From Clostridia bacterium (lineage in GTDB: Bacteria; Bacillota; Clostridia; UBA1381): a DNA stretch of 42,651 bases. The stretch's first letter is position 1. Each line of letters opens with the position of its first letter. Of this stretch, positions 26,423 through 34,701 are shown piece by piece. The stretch covers positions 1 to 42,651 of the forward strand of contig JALEPO010000022.1 in assembly GCA_022768695.1 (NCBI GenBank). Reading direction: 5' to 3'. The notes under the pieces are model-generated. The model worked only from the letters and a program-made list of their open reading frames with translations. It was not told the DNA's origin and searched no databases. The position numbers and the translations under genes were made by a program.

Positions 26423-27304
26423 TTAAAAGACACATTGATACGGTCTGCACTTATCTATAATAATATACGCACTGCAAATTGTTCCCATAACAACTTCAAT
26501 ACTGTCACTTACAGAATTTGACCATTTAAGATGGCTCGGCGCTTGGGCATCGGGGATAAGCGTTATTTCAAGCCGCAAATAGCTTTCCCTTTCATCAAGC
26601 GAGGACAAAAACAGCTTGCTGTTATTTTTTTTGATGTCCTCTCCCATAATCGGATACGACGAAATTCCGGAAACGTACGCTTTTATGTAGCCGTACTTTT
26701 CACGCGGAGCAAATTCGGGCATTACCTGCGCTTCCATACCGAGAGTAACAAGTCCGCCGCTTTTTGCCGGAATGAACGCTGTCAGCGTTTTGTTGTTTCC
26801 GTTCTCACTGTACGGAACAACCTCTGCAACACGCTCTCCTTTATTAATATATGAATTTTCATCTGCGATATATATAACAATACCGTCTATATTGGAACGT
26901 ATAAGCGACATTTTGTCATACTCGTCATACAAACGTTCAAGCTCCTCGTTTGATATTTTCTCCGCTTTTCCTCTCTCTGCCTTTGACAGTATTTCCTTGT
27001 TTGGAATAACAGCCAAAACATCTCCGGCTTTTACCTTGTTGCCAACAGACACCACAGACCTCGTCATAGTGCCTGACGATACCGCATACACCTCTCCGTC
27101 AGATTGTGCGGGCCATACAACACCGTTTACAGGTACTTTCTCATACACAGTTCCAAACATCAGCCACATCGCAAACACTCCCGTACACAATACAAGTATT
27201 GCGACAAATACACCTGTGCGAATGTTGACGGCTCGTATACCTTTATATATTCTCGAATTTGACGAAAAGCTCTCTATCGCTTCCTCTCTGAATAAACTCG
27301 CCAT
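26423..27304 (-). CDS. HlyD-family secretion adaptor (NHLM type)
   Basis: The 293-residue membrane fusion protein has one N-terminal span (about residues 28-50, TGVFVAILVLCTGVFAMWLM), then the lipoyl/barrel hybrid domain (GTMTRSVVSVGNKVKAGD). Only a very short helical hairpin is present, followed by the second lipoyl half (SNIDGIVIYI) and beta barrel. Such proteins link ABC exporters to the outside in both Gram types. The ATG at 27304 is chosen because AGGAG lies eight bases upstream; a GTG at 27313 overlaps that site. It starts five bases after the lipoprotein stop codon, so coupling is likely. Confidence 0.87.
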   Translation of the reverse strand: MASLFREEAIESFSSNSRIYKGIRAVNIRTGVFVAILVLCTGVFAMWLMFGTVYEKVPVNGVVWPAQSDGEVYAVSSGTMTRSVVSVGNKVKAGDVLAVIPNKEILSKAERGKAEKISNEELERLYDEYDKMSLIRSNIDGIVIYIADENSYINKGERVAEVVPYSENGNNKTLTAFIPAKSGGLVTLGMEAQVMPEFAPREKYGYIKAYVSGISSYPIMGEDIKKNNSKLFLSSLDERESYLRLEITLIPDAQAPSHLKWSNSVSDSIEVVMGTICSAYIIIDKCRPYQCVF

Positions 27305-27309
27305 ACATC

Positions 27310-28455
27310 TCACTCCTGTTCTGCGAACTTATACTCCGTTGCTGTGCCAGTTGCTTCAAATACATAATATATTTCGCTTTTTTGTGTCTGCGCTCCATAC
27401 TCGTCAAATCCAAAATCCTGAATCAGACCTCTGTAGCCGTTTTTATGCAAAAGCTGTGCAATTTCCAATGAATTACAGGTTTTGTTTTCAATTGCCGTAT
27501 CCGCTGCCATTCTGAATGCGTTATAGCCTTGAAAATACCATGAGTCAAGGTCTTTTCCCGTTGTATTTTTATATTCCTTTAATATTTCCGTCAATCTGAC
27601 TTTATCTTCACCATTTAAAATACGCTTCGGAAATTCGTCTGCTATTATAAAGCCTGTCATTGCCTGTCTAAGTTCTTCATCGGCAGCTAAAAGACTGCTG
27701 TTGTCAAACGCCGTATCGCCTCCGCACACAAGCTGCGGATTTCGGCGTTTAAGCATTTTTAAAATTTCAAACCCTTCATTGCTCCGAGGAAGCATTATAA
27801 CGCCCTCTACTCCGAGAGCTTCCCAGCGCTTATATGTTTCATCAAATTTATTCTTAATTGATACTATATCGGCACAATCCACTACCGTTATTCCGTCATT
27901 CTCCCTGTATTGCAAAAAGCCGTTCATTTCCGCACGTTCAAATTCACTGTCGGCGGTACATACCGCCCACCGCCGCGCGTCCGTTTTGGCTGCCGCTTGT
28001 CTTAGCATCTCACCGACTGTTTTTGCGGAATGACACATTGAAAGTACAGTGGTGTAATGATTATCACTGTATACGCTGTCATACAAAAAATACGGCACAA
28101 TAAACAGCTTCTTTTTCTTATCAAAAATGTATGCCGCCGTTTTGTTTATTTCCATATTCGAAGCGCCTATTACCGCTGTAACACTCTTGTCGTCACTAAG
28201 CTCGTCAATAATTGTCGAGCCCCTTTCATAGCTGCCGCCGTCATCATAAAATTCATATTCAATATTATATCCGCTGTCCTCATATTCACTCTTTACATCC
28301 TCTGCCGCTTTTTCTATACCTTCTTTAAACCCCGGATAAAATTTGGCATCGTTGCCCATAATCGCAATTTTTACGGTCTGCGTTTTGTTTTCGGAACAGC
28401 CTGTCATAATAAACAGAACAAGAGCAAGAACGAAAACTATATATCCTTTTTTCAT
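27310..28455 (-). CDS. Substrate-binding lipoprotein, periplasmic-binding family 6-like
   Basis: The 381-residue protein starts with a lipoprotein signal (MTGC lipobox, Cys20), so it is tethered outside the membrane. The rest resembles the branched-chain amino-acid receptor fold: VKIAIMGNDAKFYPGFKEG at the start, TAVIGASNM in the first lobe, GVEGVIMLPRSNEG and CGGDTAFDNS in the second. No import permease or ATPase accompanies it. Being first intact gene of an export operon, it may sense a ligand, perhaps the exported peptide or a wall fragment; that is inference. Confidence 0.82.
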   Translation of the reverse strand: MKKGYIVFVLALVLFIMTGCSENKTQTVKIAIMGNDAKFYPGFKEGIEKAAEDVKSEYEDSGYNIEYEFYDDGGSYERGSTIIDELSDDKSVTAVIGASNMEINKTAAYIFDKKKKLFIVPYFLYDSVYSDNHYTTVLSMCHSAKTVGEMLRQAAAKTDARRWAVCTADSEFERAEMNGFLQYRENDGITVVDCADIVSIKNKFDETYKRWEALGVEGVIMLPRSNEGFEILKMLKRRNPQLVCGGDTAFDNSSLLAADEELRQAMTGFIIADEFPKRILNGEDKVRLTEILKEYKNTTGKDLDSWYFQGYNAFRMAADTAIENKTCNSLEIAQLLHKNGYRGLIQDFGFDEYGAQTQKSEIYYVFEATGTATEYKFAEQE

Positions 28456-28475
28456 AAATCCTCTCTATCAATATA

Positions 28476-28815
28476 TTACTCGTTATATATCTGCATCAAT
28501 TTTTCTTTAATGTATTTGTATTTTTTAACAGGAATAGGGAGCCGCTCGCCGTTTGTCATAGTAACGCAATTTTCCACTGTTTTGTGCAATGAAAAATTCT
28601 TGGTTAAGCAGATAGCACGGTCGTAAGTGATTGAGCAGCTCAACAAAATTACTCCTTACATTTTCAAAGCCCTGTATAAACTCCGATTGCTCCGCACCTA
28701 TCCATGAAACATTCTCATCACAATACCCAAGCAAATATTCAATGTCAAGCTGCCAATAATGATGCCAGCACTCCTGTGTTAAGCGAATTGCTTCCTTTTC
28801 CTGTGATTTTTTCAC
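28476..28815 (-). pseudogene. Broken NTF2-like/LytTR regulator, internal deletion and frameshift
   Basis: From a GTG at 28815, about 80 codons encode a SnoaL/NTF2-like domain (EAIRLTQECWHHYWQ, ENVSWIGAEQSEFIQG). The frame then ends early at about 28525. In another frame, at about 28476-28590, the sequence reads VENCVTMTNGERLPIPVKKY and continues to an IYNE stop. This looks like the end of a LytTR DNA-binding domain. Firmicutes often have regulators with NTF2-like plus LytTR domains of about 250 residues; here the middle is missing and the two ends are out of frame. The stop lies 20 bases before the lipoprotein gene, so this was probably the operon's own regulator. Confidence 0.7.
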
Positions 28816-28846
28816 TGAACCAACCTCATTTTTCTTGTTATTTATG

Positions 28847-28875
28847 ATTATATCAAATGAATATTATAATTTCAA
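28847..28875 (-). promoter_or_regulatory. Promoter of the peptide-export operon
   Basis: On the minus strand TTGAAA (28870-28875) and a perfect TATAAT (28847-28852) are 17 bases apart. No other good promoter was noticed before the giant gene, so this probably drives about 15 kb. Confidence 0.75.
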
Positions 28876-28883
28876 TACTTTCG

Positions 28884-28910
28884 GACGAATAACCATATAA
28901 AAATGACGAA
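28884..28910 (-). promoter_or_regulatory. Direct repeat upstream of the -35 box (candidate LytTR-type activator site)
   Basis: TTCGTC occurs twice on the minus strand, at 28905-28910 and 28884-28889, with starts 21 bases apart (two helix turns) and the nearer copy 8 bases from the -35 box. LytTR proteins bind paired direct repeats with about this spacing. The short core keeps confidence moderate. Confidence 0.45.
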
Positions 28911-29206
28911 AAATTAAAATTTATATTCGTATTATAATCAGATTGGATATAAGGCGATAAGGATTATGGTGAAAAATTGGGGGCTGTATATCAGAACTAT
29001 CGTGCATACTGCTTGCAGACGGGCAAGTAATGAGAAAGGTTATTTGCTTGATACCTGCCTTTCGGCACAGGAAAAATTTAAGCAGTATTTGGATTATTTT
29101 AAAGTACCGTATACAGAATGATAATTGTCGAAAAAACAGGTATTTATGCCGATTTGAGGGGCATTGTGCATAAGGGCGGCTGCGCTCCTTCTCCGCCAAA
29201 TTAAAG
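28911..29206 (+). other. Gene debris without an intact frame
   Basis: No intact gene is seen. Fragments in different plus-strand frames look protein-like: EKLGAVYQNYRAYCLQTGK (28971-29030) stops, and the neighbouring frame continues as GYLLDTCLSAQEKFKQYLDY (about 29040-29097). Together they suggest a small frameshifted gene. The family is not recognised. Confidence 0.35.
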
Positions 29207-29248
29207 AACCGCATAACTACTGCAAAATAGCGTGGTTATGCGGTTTTT
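29207..29248. terminator. Terminator between yfmH and the debris region
   Basis: AACCGCATAACTAC (29207-29220) pairs with GTGGTTATGCGGTT (29232-29245) with one G-T pair. TTTTT follows on the plus strand. It can end plus-strand transcripts from the debris and may also stop gpr-yfmF-yfmH readthrough. Confidence 0.75.
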
Positions 29249-29320
29249 CTTTGATTTTATCATAGGCTGAAATTTAAAATTATTAATCAAAATTCAATAT
29301 AAAAAGCAGTCAAAAAGTAG

Positions 29321-29398
29321 TCACCTATTTGATACAAACTTATTTAGAATATCGGCTGCGGCGTCCTGTCGTGACTGTGATAAATGACTTAAATGCGT
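29321..29398 (-). pseudogene. Possible tail of a tyrosine recombinase/integrase
   Basis: Directly after the yfmH stop codon, one frame reads THLSHLSQSRQDAAADIL and ends after NKFVSNR. The pattern of a histidine/serine strand followed by an Ala-rich helix resembles the last 25 residues of phage-type integrases. No start or catalytic Arg/His/Tyr is present, so this is at most a remnant. Confidence 0.4.
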
Positions 29399-29405
29399 AT
29401 TTTTC

Positions 29406-30698
29406 TTATTGTATCGGATTTACTACAGAAAGCGCCGAATTTTCTTTTCTGAAATGCTGTTCAAATCTCTTGACTACATCCTCAAATGTTACCGATTTAT
29501 ATACATCATAATAGTTAAAATAATCTATATCCATAAATAACATCTGCATAAACGCAGTTGCATAATCTTCAACATCATTATGCGAACGAATATATCTTCC
29601 CCAAACAACCTTCTTGATTCTTTCAAAATCATCCTTGCTAAGCCCGATACTGTGAATTTTTTCTATCTCTTCTATTATAATTTCATATACCTTTTTAGGA
29701 TTTTTAGATTCGCCTTCAATAGAAGAAAATCCATAATCAGGCTGCATTGTATAATCAGCCGCAAAATTAGAATTTATAAGACCTTCTTCATAAAGCTTCT
29801 GGTATATTTTTGAGCTTTTCCCAAATAACATTTTTAATAAAATGGTTATTTCTATATTCTTTTTTAATAATTTTTCGCCTGAATATCCTGTATCCGTATC
29901 TTTAAAGCCAATCATAAACATGGGTATAGAAACACTAAGCTTCTGCTCTACATATGATTTTGCAATTTCCTTTGGCTCATCCGGATATACCTTCTTGATT
30001 TCTTCTTCAAACGGCTCATTTTTCTTTATACCGTTCTCAATAACCTCAAGCATTTCCTGAGGATTAACATTGCCTACTATAACAATAGACATATTTGAAA
30101 GATTATAGAATGTATTGTAACATTTATACAGATAATCAGCTGTAATATGACTTATACTCTCAACCGTACCGGCAATCTCTGTTCTTACCGGATGATTTTT
30201 GTACAGGCAGTTCAAAAGATTAAAAAACACCTTCCAACCGCCATTATCATCATACATACGAATTTCCTGACCGATTATTCCCTGCTCCTTCTGCACGCTT
30301 TCGTCTGTGAAATGCGGACTTTGCACATAATCAAGCAAGGTTGCAAGATTTTCCTTGATATTTGAAGTGGCAGAAAACAAATATGCTGTCATATTAAACG
30401 AAGTAAATGCGTTGGCATTTCCTCCATATTTTGAAAATTTATCAAACACATTGCTTCCGTCAGGCTGGTCAAACATTTTATGCTCCAAATAATGAGCAAT
30501 TCCGTCAGGAACCTCTGTGAGCTCGCTTTCTCCGGGTACTACAAATTTAGAATCAACGGAACCATACCGTGTTCCGAAAATAGCATAACTCTTACTATAA
30601 TCTTTCTTTGGAACAATATATACACCCAAACCGGAGGAATGTTTGCCGAAATATAATTCTTCGCCTGTAATTTCGCTTATTCGCTTCTGAAGTTCCAT
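29406..30698 (-). CDS. yfmH: M16-family peptidase YfmH (EF-P modification-associated)
   Basis: The 430-residue protein is an M16 zinc-peptidase-like enzyme with the inverted zinc motif His69-Tyr-Leu-Glu72-His73 (IAHYLEH) and the downstream conserved GQEIRMYDD, which supplies the third ligand. In Bacillus subtilis YfmH and YfmF are needed for 5-aminopentanol modification of elongation factor P; their exact reaction is not known. It begins immediately after the yfmF stop, with its GGAGG site inside yfmF, so the pair is translationally coupled. An intact C-terminus (ALSVVNPIQ) is seen despite the adjoining debris. Confidence 0.9.
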   Translation of the reverse strand: MELQKRISEITGEELYFGKHSSGLGVYIVPKKDYSKSYAIFGTRYGSVDSKFVVPGESELTEVPDGIAHYLEHKMFDQPDGSNVFDKFSKYGGNANAFTSFNMTAYLFSATSNIKENLATLLDYVQSPHFTDESVQKEQGIIGQEIRMYDDNGGWKVFFNLLNCLYKNHPVRTEIAGTVESISHITADYLYKCYNTFYNLSNMSIVIVGNVNPQEMLEVIENGIKKNEPFEEEIKKVYPDEPKEIAKSYVEQKLSVSIPMFMIGFKDTDTGYSGEKLLKKNIEITILLKMLFGKSSKIYQKLYEEGLINSNFAADYTMQPDYGFSSIEGESKNPKKVYEIIIEEIEKIHSIGLSKDDFERIKKVVWGRYIRSHNDVEDYATAFMQMLFMDIDYFNYYDVYKSVTFEDVVKRFEQHFRKENSALSVVNPIQ

Positions 30699-31967
30699 TT
30701 AATTTTCCTCCTTTCCTGTCAGGAAGTATATTGTATCAAGCTCCAACTTCCTTGATACCTTTACCACATCCTCCACAGTTACACCTTGTATCTGTTTTTT
30801 TAGAAGCTCTATATCCTTGTCGGATCCCGCTACCTTCTCACGCATAAAGAAGTTCTGCATTTGCCTCTGATCATCGTAATACGATTCAAGAGCATTTAGC
30901 ACTGAACTTACACTTGAACTAAATTCCAGCTCTGATATATTTCCATTTTTAATTTCTTCAAGCTGTGCGAGTGACTCATTATGCGCTTTTTCAAAATTTT
31001 TAAATTCTATTCCCGCATTAACAATAAGCAATCCCTTATATTTTTCAAGCTGACTTGACGCATAATAAGCTAAGCTCAGCTTTTCACGAACATTATTAAA
31101 AAGCTTTGAATGTGCGCCTGCACCAAAAATACTGTTAAATATCATAAGTGCGGGATAATCGGCATCAGTCGGCGCTGTATTTGTTCTAAAACCTATTGAT
31201 AATTTTCCCTGTGCAACATCCATTTTTTCAGTAACATTTTTGGGCGCTGCATCATTTTTCAAAATATTTGTTCTTGAAATTTCTGCAGGCTCGAATTTTA
31301 ATTTTGATGTGCAGTTTTTTATAGTTTCTTCTATATTGTTTATTTCTGCGTCACCGCATATATAAACATCAATAACCGATGATGTTATAATTCGTTCATA
31401 ATAGTCGTACAATGCTTTTGGAGTGATTTTCTGTATATCCTGAGCGTTACCCAAACGTGAAACTGCGAAATTTTCACCTCGGCACATTTCCTCACTGCAT
31501 CTGAGCGCAGCATATGAACGCTTATCGTTCATTAACGCCTCTATTCTATCTACAGCGTTCTTCTTTTCCTGTTCGACCACATCAGCCAAAAACGCTCCGT
31601 TTTCTGTCACAGGTTCAAAAATGACAGAAAAAATAAGAGCTGTTAATTCTGAAAGCAGCAATTCTGATTTTGGTGCAAATTTATCCGAAATTGTTTCAGC
31701 ATCAAAATATAAAATCTGATCATCTCCGCACTTTAATACGGATGTTCCAAACGTTGCACCATACAGATTCTCAAGATATTTTGAAATTTCCATAAGGTTT
31801 CTGCATTTTTTACAGCCTCTCTTTAATACATACGGAAGCAATGCATTCATGGACGCTTCCTCTGTATTAAGCGGACGATGAATATACACTCCAACAGTAG
31901 TGGTTTTTAGCTTTGTCATTGGAATATAATAAAGCCGTATATTTGAATTTATATTAATAGTTCTCAT
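30699..31967 (-). CDS. yfmF: M16-like protein YfmF, zinc motif absent
   Basis: This is the partner of yfmH, about 422 residues. It has the M16 fold signature regions (SIGFRTNTAPTDADYPALMI, FNNVREKLSLAYYASS), but the expected HxxEH position reads ALLPYVLKRG, so it cannot bind zinc as a classical M16 enzyme. A catalytic/non-catalytic pair is typical of this family. The start MRTINI at 31967 has AAGGA nine bases upstream; the frame extends further to an unsupported TTG that touches the gpr stop. Confidence 0.88.
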   Translation of the reverse strand: MRTININSNIRLYYIPMTKLKTTTVGVYIHRPLNTEEASMNALLPYVLKRGCKKCRNLMEISKYLENLYGATFGTSVLKCGDDQILYFDAETISDKFAPKSELLLSELTALIFSVIFEPVTENGAFLADVVEQEKKNAVDRIEALMNDKRSYAALRCSEEMCRGENFAVSRLGNAQDIQKITPKALYDYYERIITSSVIDVYICGDAEINNIEETIKNCTSKLKFEPAEISRTNILKNDAAPKNVTEKMDVAQGKLSIGFRTNTAPTDADYPALMIFNSIFGAGAHSKLFNNVREKLSLAYYASSQLEKYKGLLIVNAGIEFKNFEKAHNESLAQLEEIKNGNISELEFSSSVSSVLNALESYYDDQRQMQNFFMREKVAGSDKDIELLKKQIQGVTVEDVVKVSRKLELDTIYFLTGKEEN

Positions 31968-32014
31968 ATTATCATTCCTTTCCGTATATATTCTACTATT
32001 TTTTAACATATATG

Positions 32015-32875
32015 TCAACCCAAAAAGCTTTCAATTTCCATCAACGACCATCCTTTGTGAAGTGCCATATTAATTCCGTTTGCCACAGTTTTTGCCATAC
32101 GTTCTATAACCAAATCTATATCCTTAGTTGTCACCATAAGCGGTGCAAGCTCCTCAGGTATTTCTACTTTTGAAATTGTAGAGGCATCAATCACAGTAGG
32201 TACACCAATAGCAATCACCTTAACTCCCAGACTTTCCTTATTAAGTCCTTCCCTGTTATTTCCAACCCCTGCGCCGGGTTGTATTCCTGTATCAGAAATC
32301 TGTATAGTAGTGCTTATTCTGCGTATATCCGCAGCAGCAAGCGCATCCACTGCTATAATAAGTGATGGTTTTACTCTTTGGACTATCCCTTTTATTATTT
32401 CCAACGTTTCTATACCCGTTGTTCCAAGGACTCCCGGTACAACTGCGCAGACTTCATTTATTTTTTCAAAGCCGGCTATATTATTTTTTATATGTCTGGT
32501 AACCATAAGCTTGGATATAACCTCGGTTCCCAATGCATCCGGTGTTATGTCACGATTTCCGAGTCCGACCACAAGAGTCAATGAATTATCTTGCAGCGGC
32601 GCCATCTTTTCAATTTCCTCAGCCACAATTTTACACACTCTTTCATATTCATCAGTGTCATATTTTAAATCAGGGGCTTCAATTGTTATATAATTTCCTA
32701 TTGCCTTTCCAAGCTTTTTTGAGCCGTTTTCATTCGTAATTTTAACCTTAGTCATAGTTATATGTCCGTGTTCCGTCACAATTGCCTCGACACCGTCAAG
32801 CTGCTCGTTGATTTGGGCATTTTTTTTGCTCATTTCATGAGCTTCCAGCGCAAGGTCAGTTCTTATATTCTGCAT
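32015..32875 (-). CDS. gpr: Germination protease (spore protease, A25)
   Basis: GPR degrades small acid-soluble spore proteins during germination, so the organism very likely forms endospores. The 286-residue protein has the propeptide-cleavage region RTDLALEAHE near the N-terminus, then LTLVVGLGNRDITPDALG, VPGVLGTTGIET and VDALAAADI, all characteristic of the family. A GGAGG site precedes the ATG. No sporulation-sigma promoter could be assigned with confidence. It heads a probable operon with yfmF and yfmH. Confidence 0.95.
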   Translation of the reverse strand: MQNIRTDLALEAHEMSKKNAQINEQLDGVEAIVTEHGHITMTKVKITNENGSKKLGKAIGNYITIEAPDLKYDTDEYERVCKIVAEEIEKMAPLQDNSLTLVVGLGNRDITPDALGTEVISKLMVTRHIKNNIAGFEKINEVCAVVPGVLGTTGIETLEIIKGIVQRVKPSLIIAVDALAAADIRRISTTIQISDTGIQPGAGVGNNREGLNKESLGVKVIAIGVPTVIDASTISKVEIPEELAPLMVTTKDIDLVIERMAKTVANGINMALHKGWSLMEIESFLG

Positions 32876-32946
32876 ATAAATCCTCCTTTTTGATTATTTT
32901 TTATAAAAAAAGATTTTTTATACACACTCTCTCCGGATAGCATGGA

Positions 32947-32979
32947 AAACGGCATATCGCAAGAAGCGATATGCCGTTT
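32947..32979 (-). terminator. Terminator of the trmFO operon
   Basis: AAACGGCATATCGC (32947-32960) and GCGATATGCCGTTT (32966-32979) form a perfect 14-pair stem with a five-base loop. It ends the minus-strand operon that closes with the lipoprotein gene. The T tract after it is short (TTTTCC). Confidence 0.85.
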
Positions 32980-32989
32980 CAATATCAAT

Positions 32990-33394
32990 TTATTTTAAAG
33001 CGTCCTCAATATCAGCCTTTAAAACCTCTTTATCTGTACACTTAAATTCCAATTTTGAAATATTATTGCTTGTATCAAGCATAATAAGTGCCGGAGTATT
33101 TCCTGATACAAGTGAGAAATTCTCTAAAGCCTCAGGATTTTCGTCTACGTTTATCGGTGTGAAATTAACCTTGCCATTATATTCTGACTCCAAATCAGAC
33201 AGCAGCGGTTCTACCGCTTCAATATCCGCACTTGTATAGAAATACATAAATGTCGGTGTGACCTTTTCCTGTGCTGTTGTCGCAGTGCCGTTTGAGGAAT
33301 TATTTTCTGCTTTATTTCCGCATCCGCTTATAAATAAAGCTACCGCCAAAGACAAAACGGTCACTGTTGCAATAATCTTGTTTCTCTTTTTCAT
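32990..33394 (-). CDS. Thioredoxin-fold-like lipoprotein without CxxC
   Basis: The 134-residue protein has a lipoprotein signal (LFISGC lipobox, Cys25), a Ser/Thr/Asn linker, then a thioredoxin-like pattern: PTFMYFYTSADIEA in place of the usual F-W-x-x-W-C-x-x-C strand and helix, VNFTPINVDENP, and the cis-proline region GNTPALIML. The two redox cysteines are missing, so it is unlikely to be an oxidoreductase. It starts two bases after trmFO, with AAAGGAGAG inside trmFO, and is the last gene of that operon. Function unknown. Confidence 0.75.
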   Translation of the reverse strand: MKKRNKIIATVTVLSLAVALFISGCGNKAENNSSNGTATTAQEKVTPTFMYFYTSADIEAVEPLLSDLESEYNGKVNFTPINVDENPEALENFSLVSGNTPALIMLDTSNNISKLEFKCTDKEVLKADIEDALK

Positions 33395-33396
33395 TT

Positions 33397-34701
33397 TTAA
33401 CTCTCCTTTATTTGTGTTTTTATTATTTCCAAAGCTCGCACAGCTATTTTATTATAGCGTTCTGCTTTGTTTCTGATACGTTCATTAAGCCCTTCTATAA
33501 TTCCGAAGTTAGAATTCATCGGCTGAAACTTTTTAATCGTTTCATTTGAAATATACAGCGGCAAAGAACCTATTGAAGTCCTTATATCCGGCTCGAACAT
33601 TTCTTTATTTTCAATCAATCTTGCCATATTATATCCTGCAAGTATACCGCTTGAAGCCGATTCAACATATCCCTCAACACCTGTAATCTGTCCTGCAAAA
33701 AACAGCTTTGGATATTTTTTCATCTGATAATACCGGTTTAATAATTGCGGCGAATTAATGTATGTGTTGCGGTGCATTACACCATAACGTACAAATTCAG
33801 CATTTTCCAATCCCGGAATCATAGAAAAAATACGTTTCTGCTCTCCCCACTTCAGATTTGTTTGAAATCCAACCAGATTATACAGCGTTGCCTCACTGTT
33901 ATCCTGTCTTAACTGAACCACCGCATACGCATCATCCTTACCCGTCTTTGGATTTATTAATCCTACCGGCTTAAGAGGTCCGAATGTAAGAGTTTCAAAA
34001 CCTCTTTTTGCCATAACCTCTACAGGCATACAGCCTTCAAAAACCTTTTGATTTTCAAAGCTTTTTAAAGGTGCTGTTTCCGCATTTATAAGTTCATTAT
34101 AAAAAGCTTCATATTCCTCTCTCGTCATAGGACAATTGATATAATCGGCAGTACCCTTGTCATATCTCGCCGCCTTAAACACCTTATCATTATCAATGCT
34201 TTCCGCTGTTACAATTGGCGCGGCCGCATCATAAAAATAAAGTGATTCATCACCGGTAATTTTACCTATCTGTTCAGACAGTGCTTCTGAAGTAAGCGGT
34301 CCTGTTGCGATTATTGTATATTCATCGGTATTTATTTCAGTTACTTCCTCATTTATTACTGTTACAAGAGGATGGGCCTTTATTTTATCAGTTATATGTG
34401 CCGAAAAAGCATCGCGGTCAACTGCCAGTGCTCCTCCTGCCGGCACACGGCTTGCGTCCGCAGCCTCCATCATAACAGAATCAAACATACGCATTTCTTC
34501 TTTTAGTAATCCACACGCATTTTCTATTCTGTCGGCTTTCAGAGAATTTGAGCAAACTAATTCGGCAAAATTTTCATTACTATGTGCCGGTGAAAATTTT
34601 TTCGGTTTCATTTCATAAAGTTCAACCTCAATTCCACGCTTCACCAGCTGCCATACAGCCTCGCATCCTGCAAGACCGGCACCTATTACCTTTACTTTCA
34701 T
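33397..34701 (-). CDS. trmFO: Folate-dependent tRNA (uracil-54-C5) methyltransferase TrmFO
   Basis: TrmFO makes ribothymidine at tRNA position 54 using methylenetetrahydrofolate and FAD. The 434-residue protein begins with the FAD-binding motif [11 protein letters not shown], then [20 protein letters not shown] and VCSNSLKAD with the conserved cysteine, and later [12 protein letters not shown] with the second catalytic cysteine. [15 protein letters not shown] is near the C-terminus. Its ATG overlaps the topA stop by four bases, so translation is coupled. Order dprA-topA-trmFO is conserved in Firmicutes. Confidence 0.97.
   Translation of the reverse strand: MKVKVIGAGLAGCEAVWQLVKRGIEVELYEMKPKKFSPAHSNENFAELVCSNSLKADRIENACGLLKEEMRMFDSVMMEAADASRVPAGGALAVDRDAFSAHITDKIKAHPLVTVINEEVTEINTDEYTIIATGPLTSEALSEQIGKITGDESLYFYDAAAPIVTAESIDNDKVFKAARYDKGTADYINCPMTREEYEAFYNELINAETAPLKSFENQKVFEGCMPVEVMAKRGFETLTFGPLKPVGLINPKTGKDDAYAVVQLRQDNSEATLYNLVGFQTNLKWGEQKRIFSMIPGLENAEFVRYGVMHRNTYINSPQLLNRYYQMKKYPKLFFAGQITGVEGYVESASSGILAGYNMARLIENKEMFEPDIRTSIGSLPLYISNETIKKFQPMNSNFGIIEGLNERIRNKAERYNKIAVRALEIIKTQIKES

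Noticed and set aside
28525-28815. A functional 96-residue NTF2-like protein
   Set aside because: The last part of this frame is an out-of-frame reading of a LytTR-like tail, so a broken longer regulator is the better explanation.
28921-29214. Minus-strand 97-residue frame
   Set aside because: It has no ribosome site or recognisable similarity; protein-like fragments lie on the opposite strand.
13567-29405. Duplicated tRNA-Gln 3' end as island attachment sites
   Set aside because: Reading 28800-29405 on both strands, I found no copy of the T-arm or acceptor sequence.
31968-32018. Longer YfmF start overlapping gpr
   Set aside because: It would need a TTG with no ribosome site; the ATG at 31967 has one and fits the family N-terminus.
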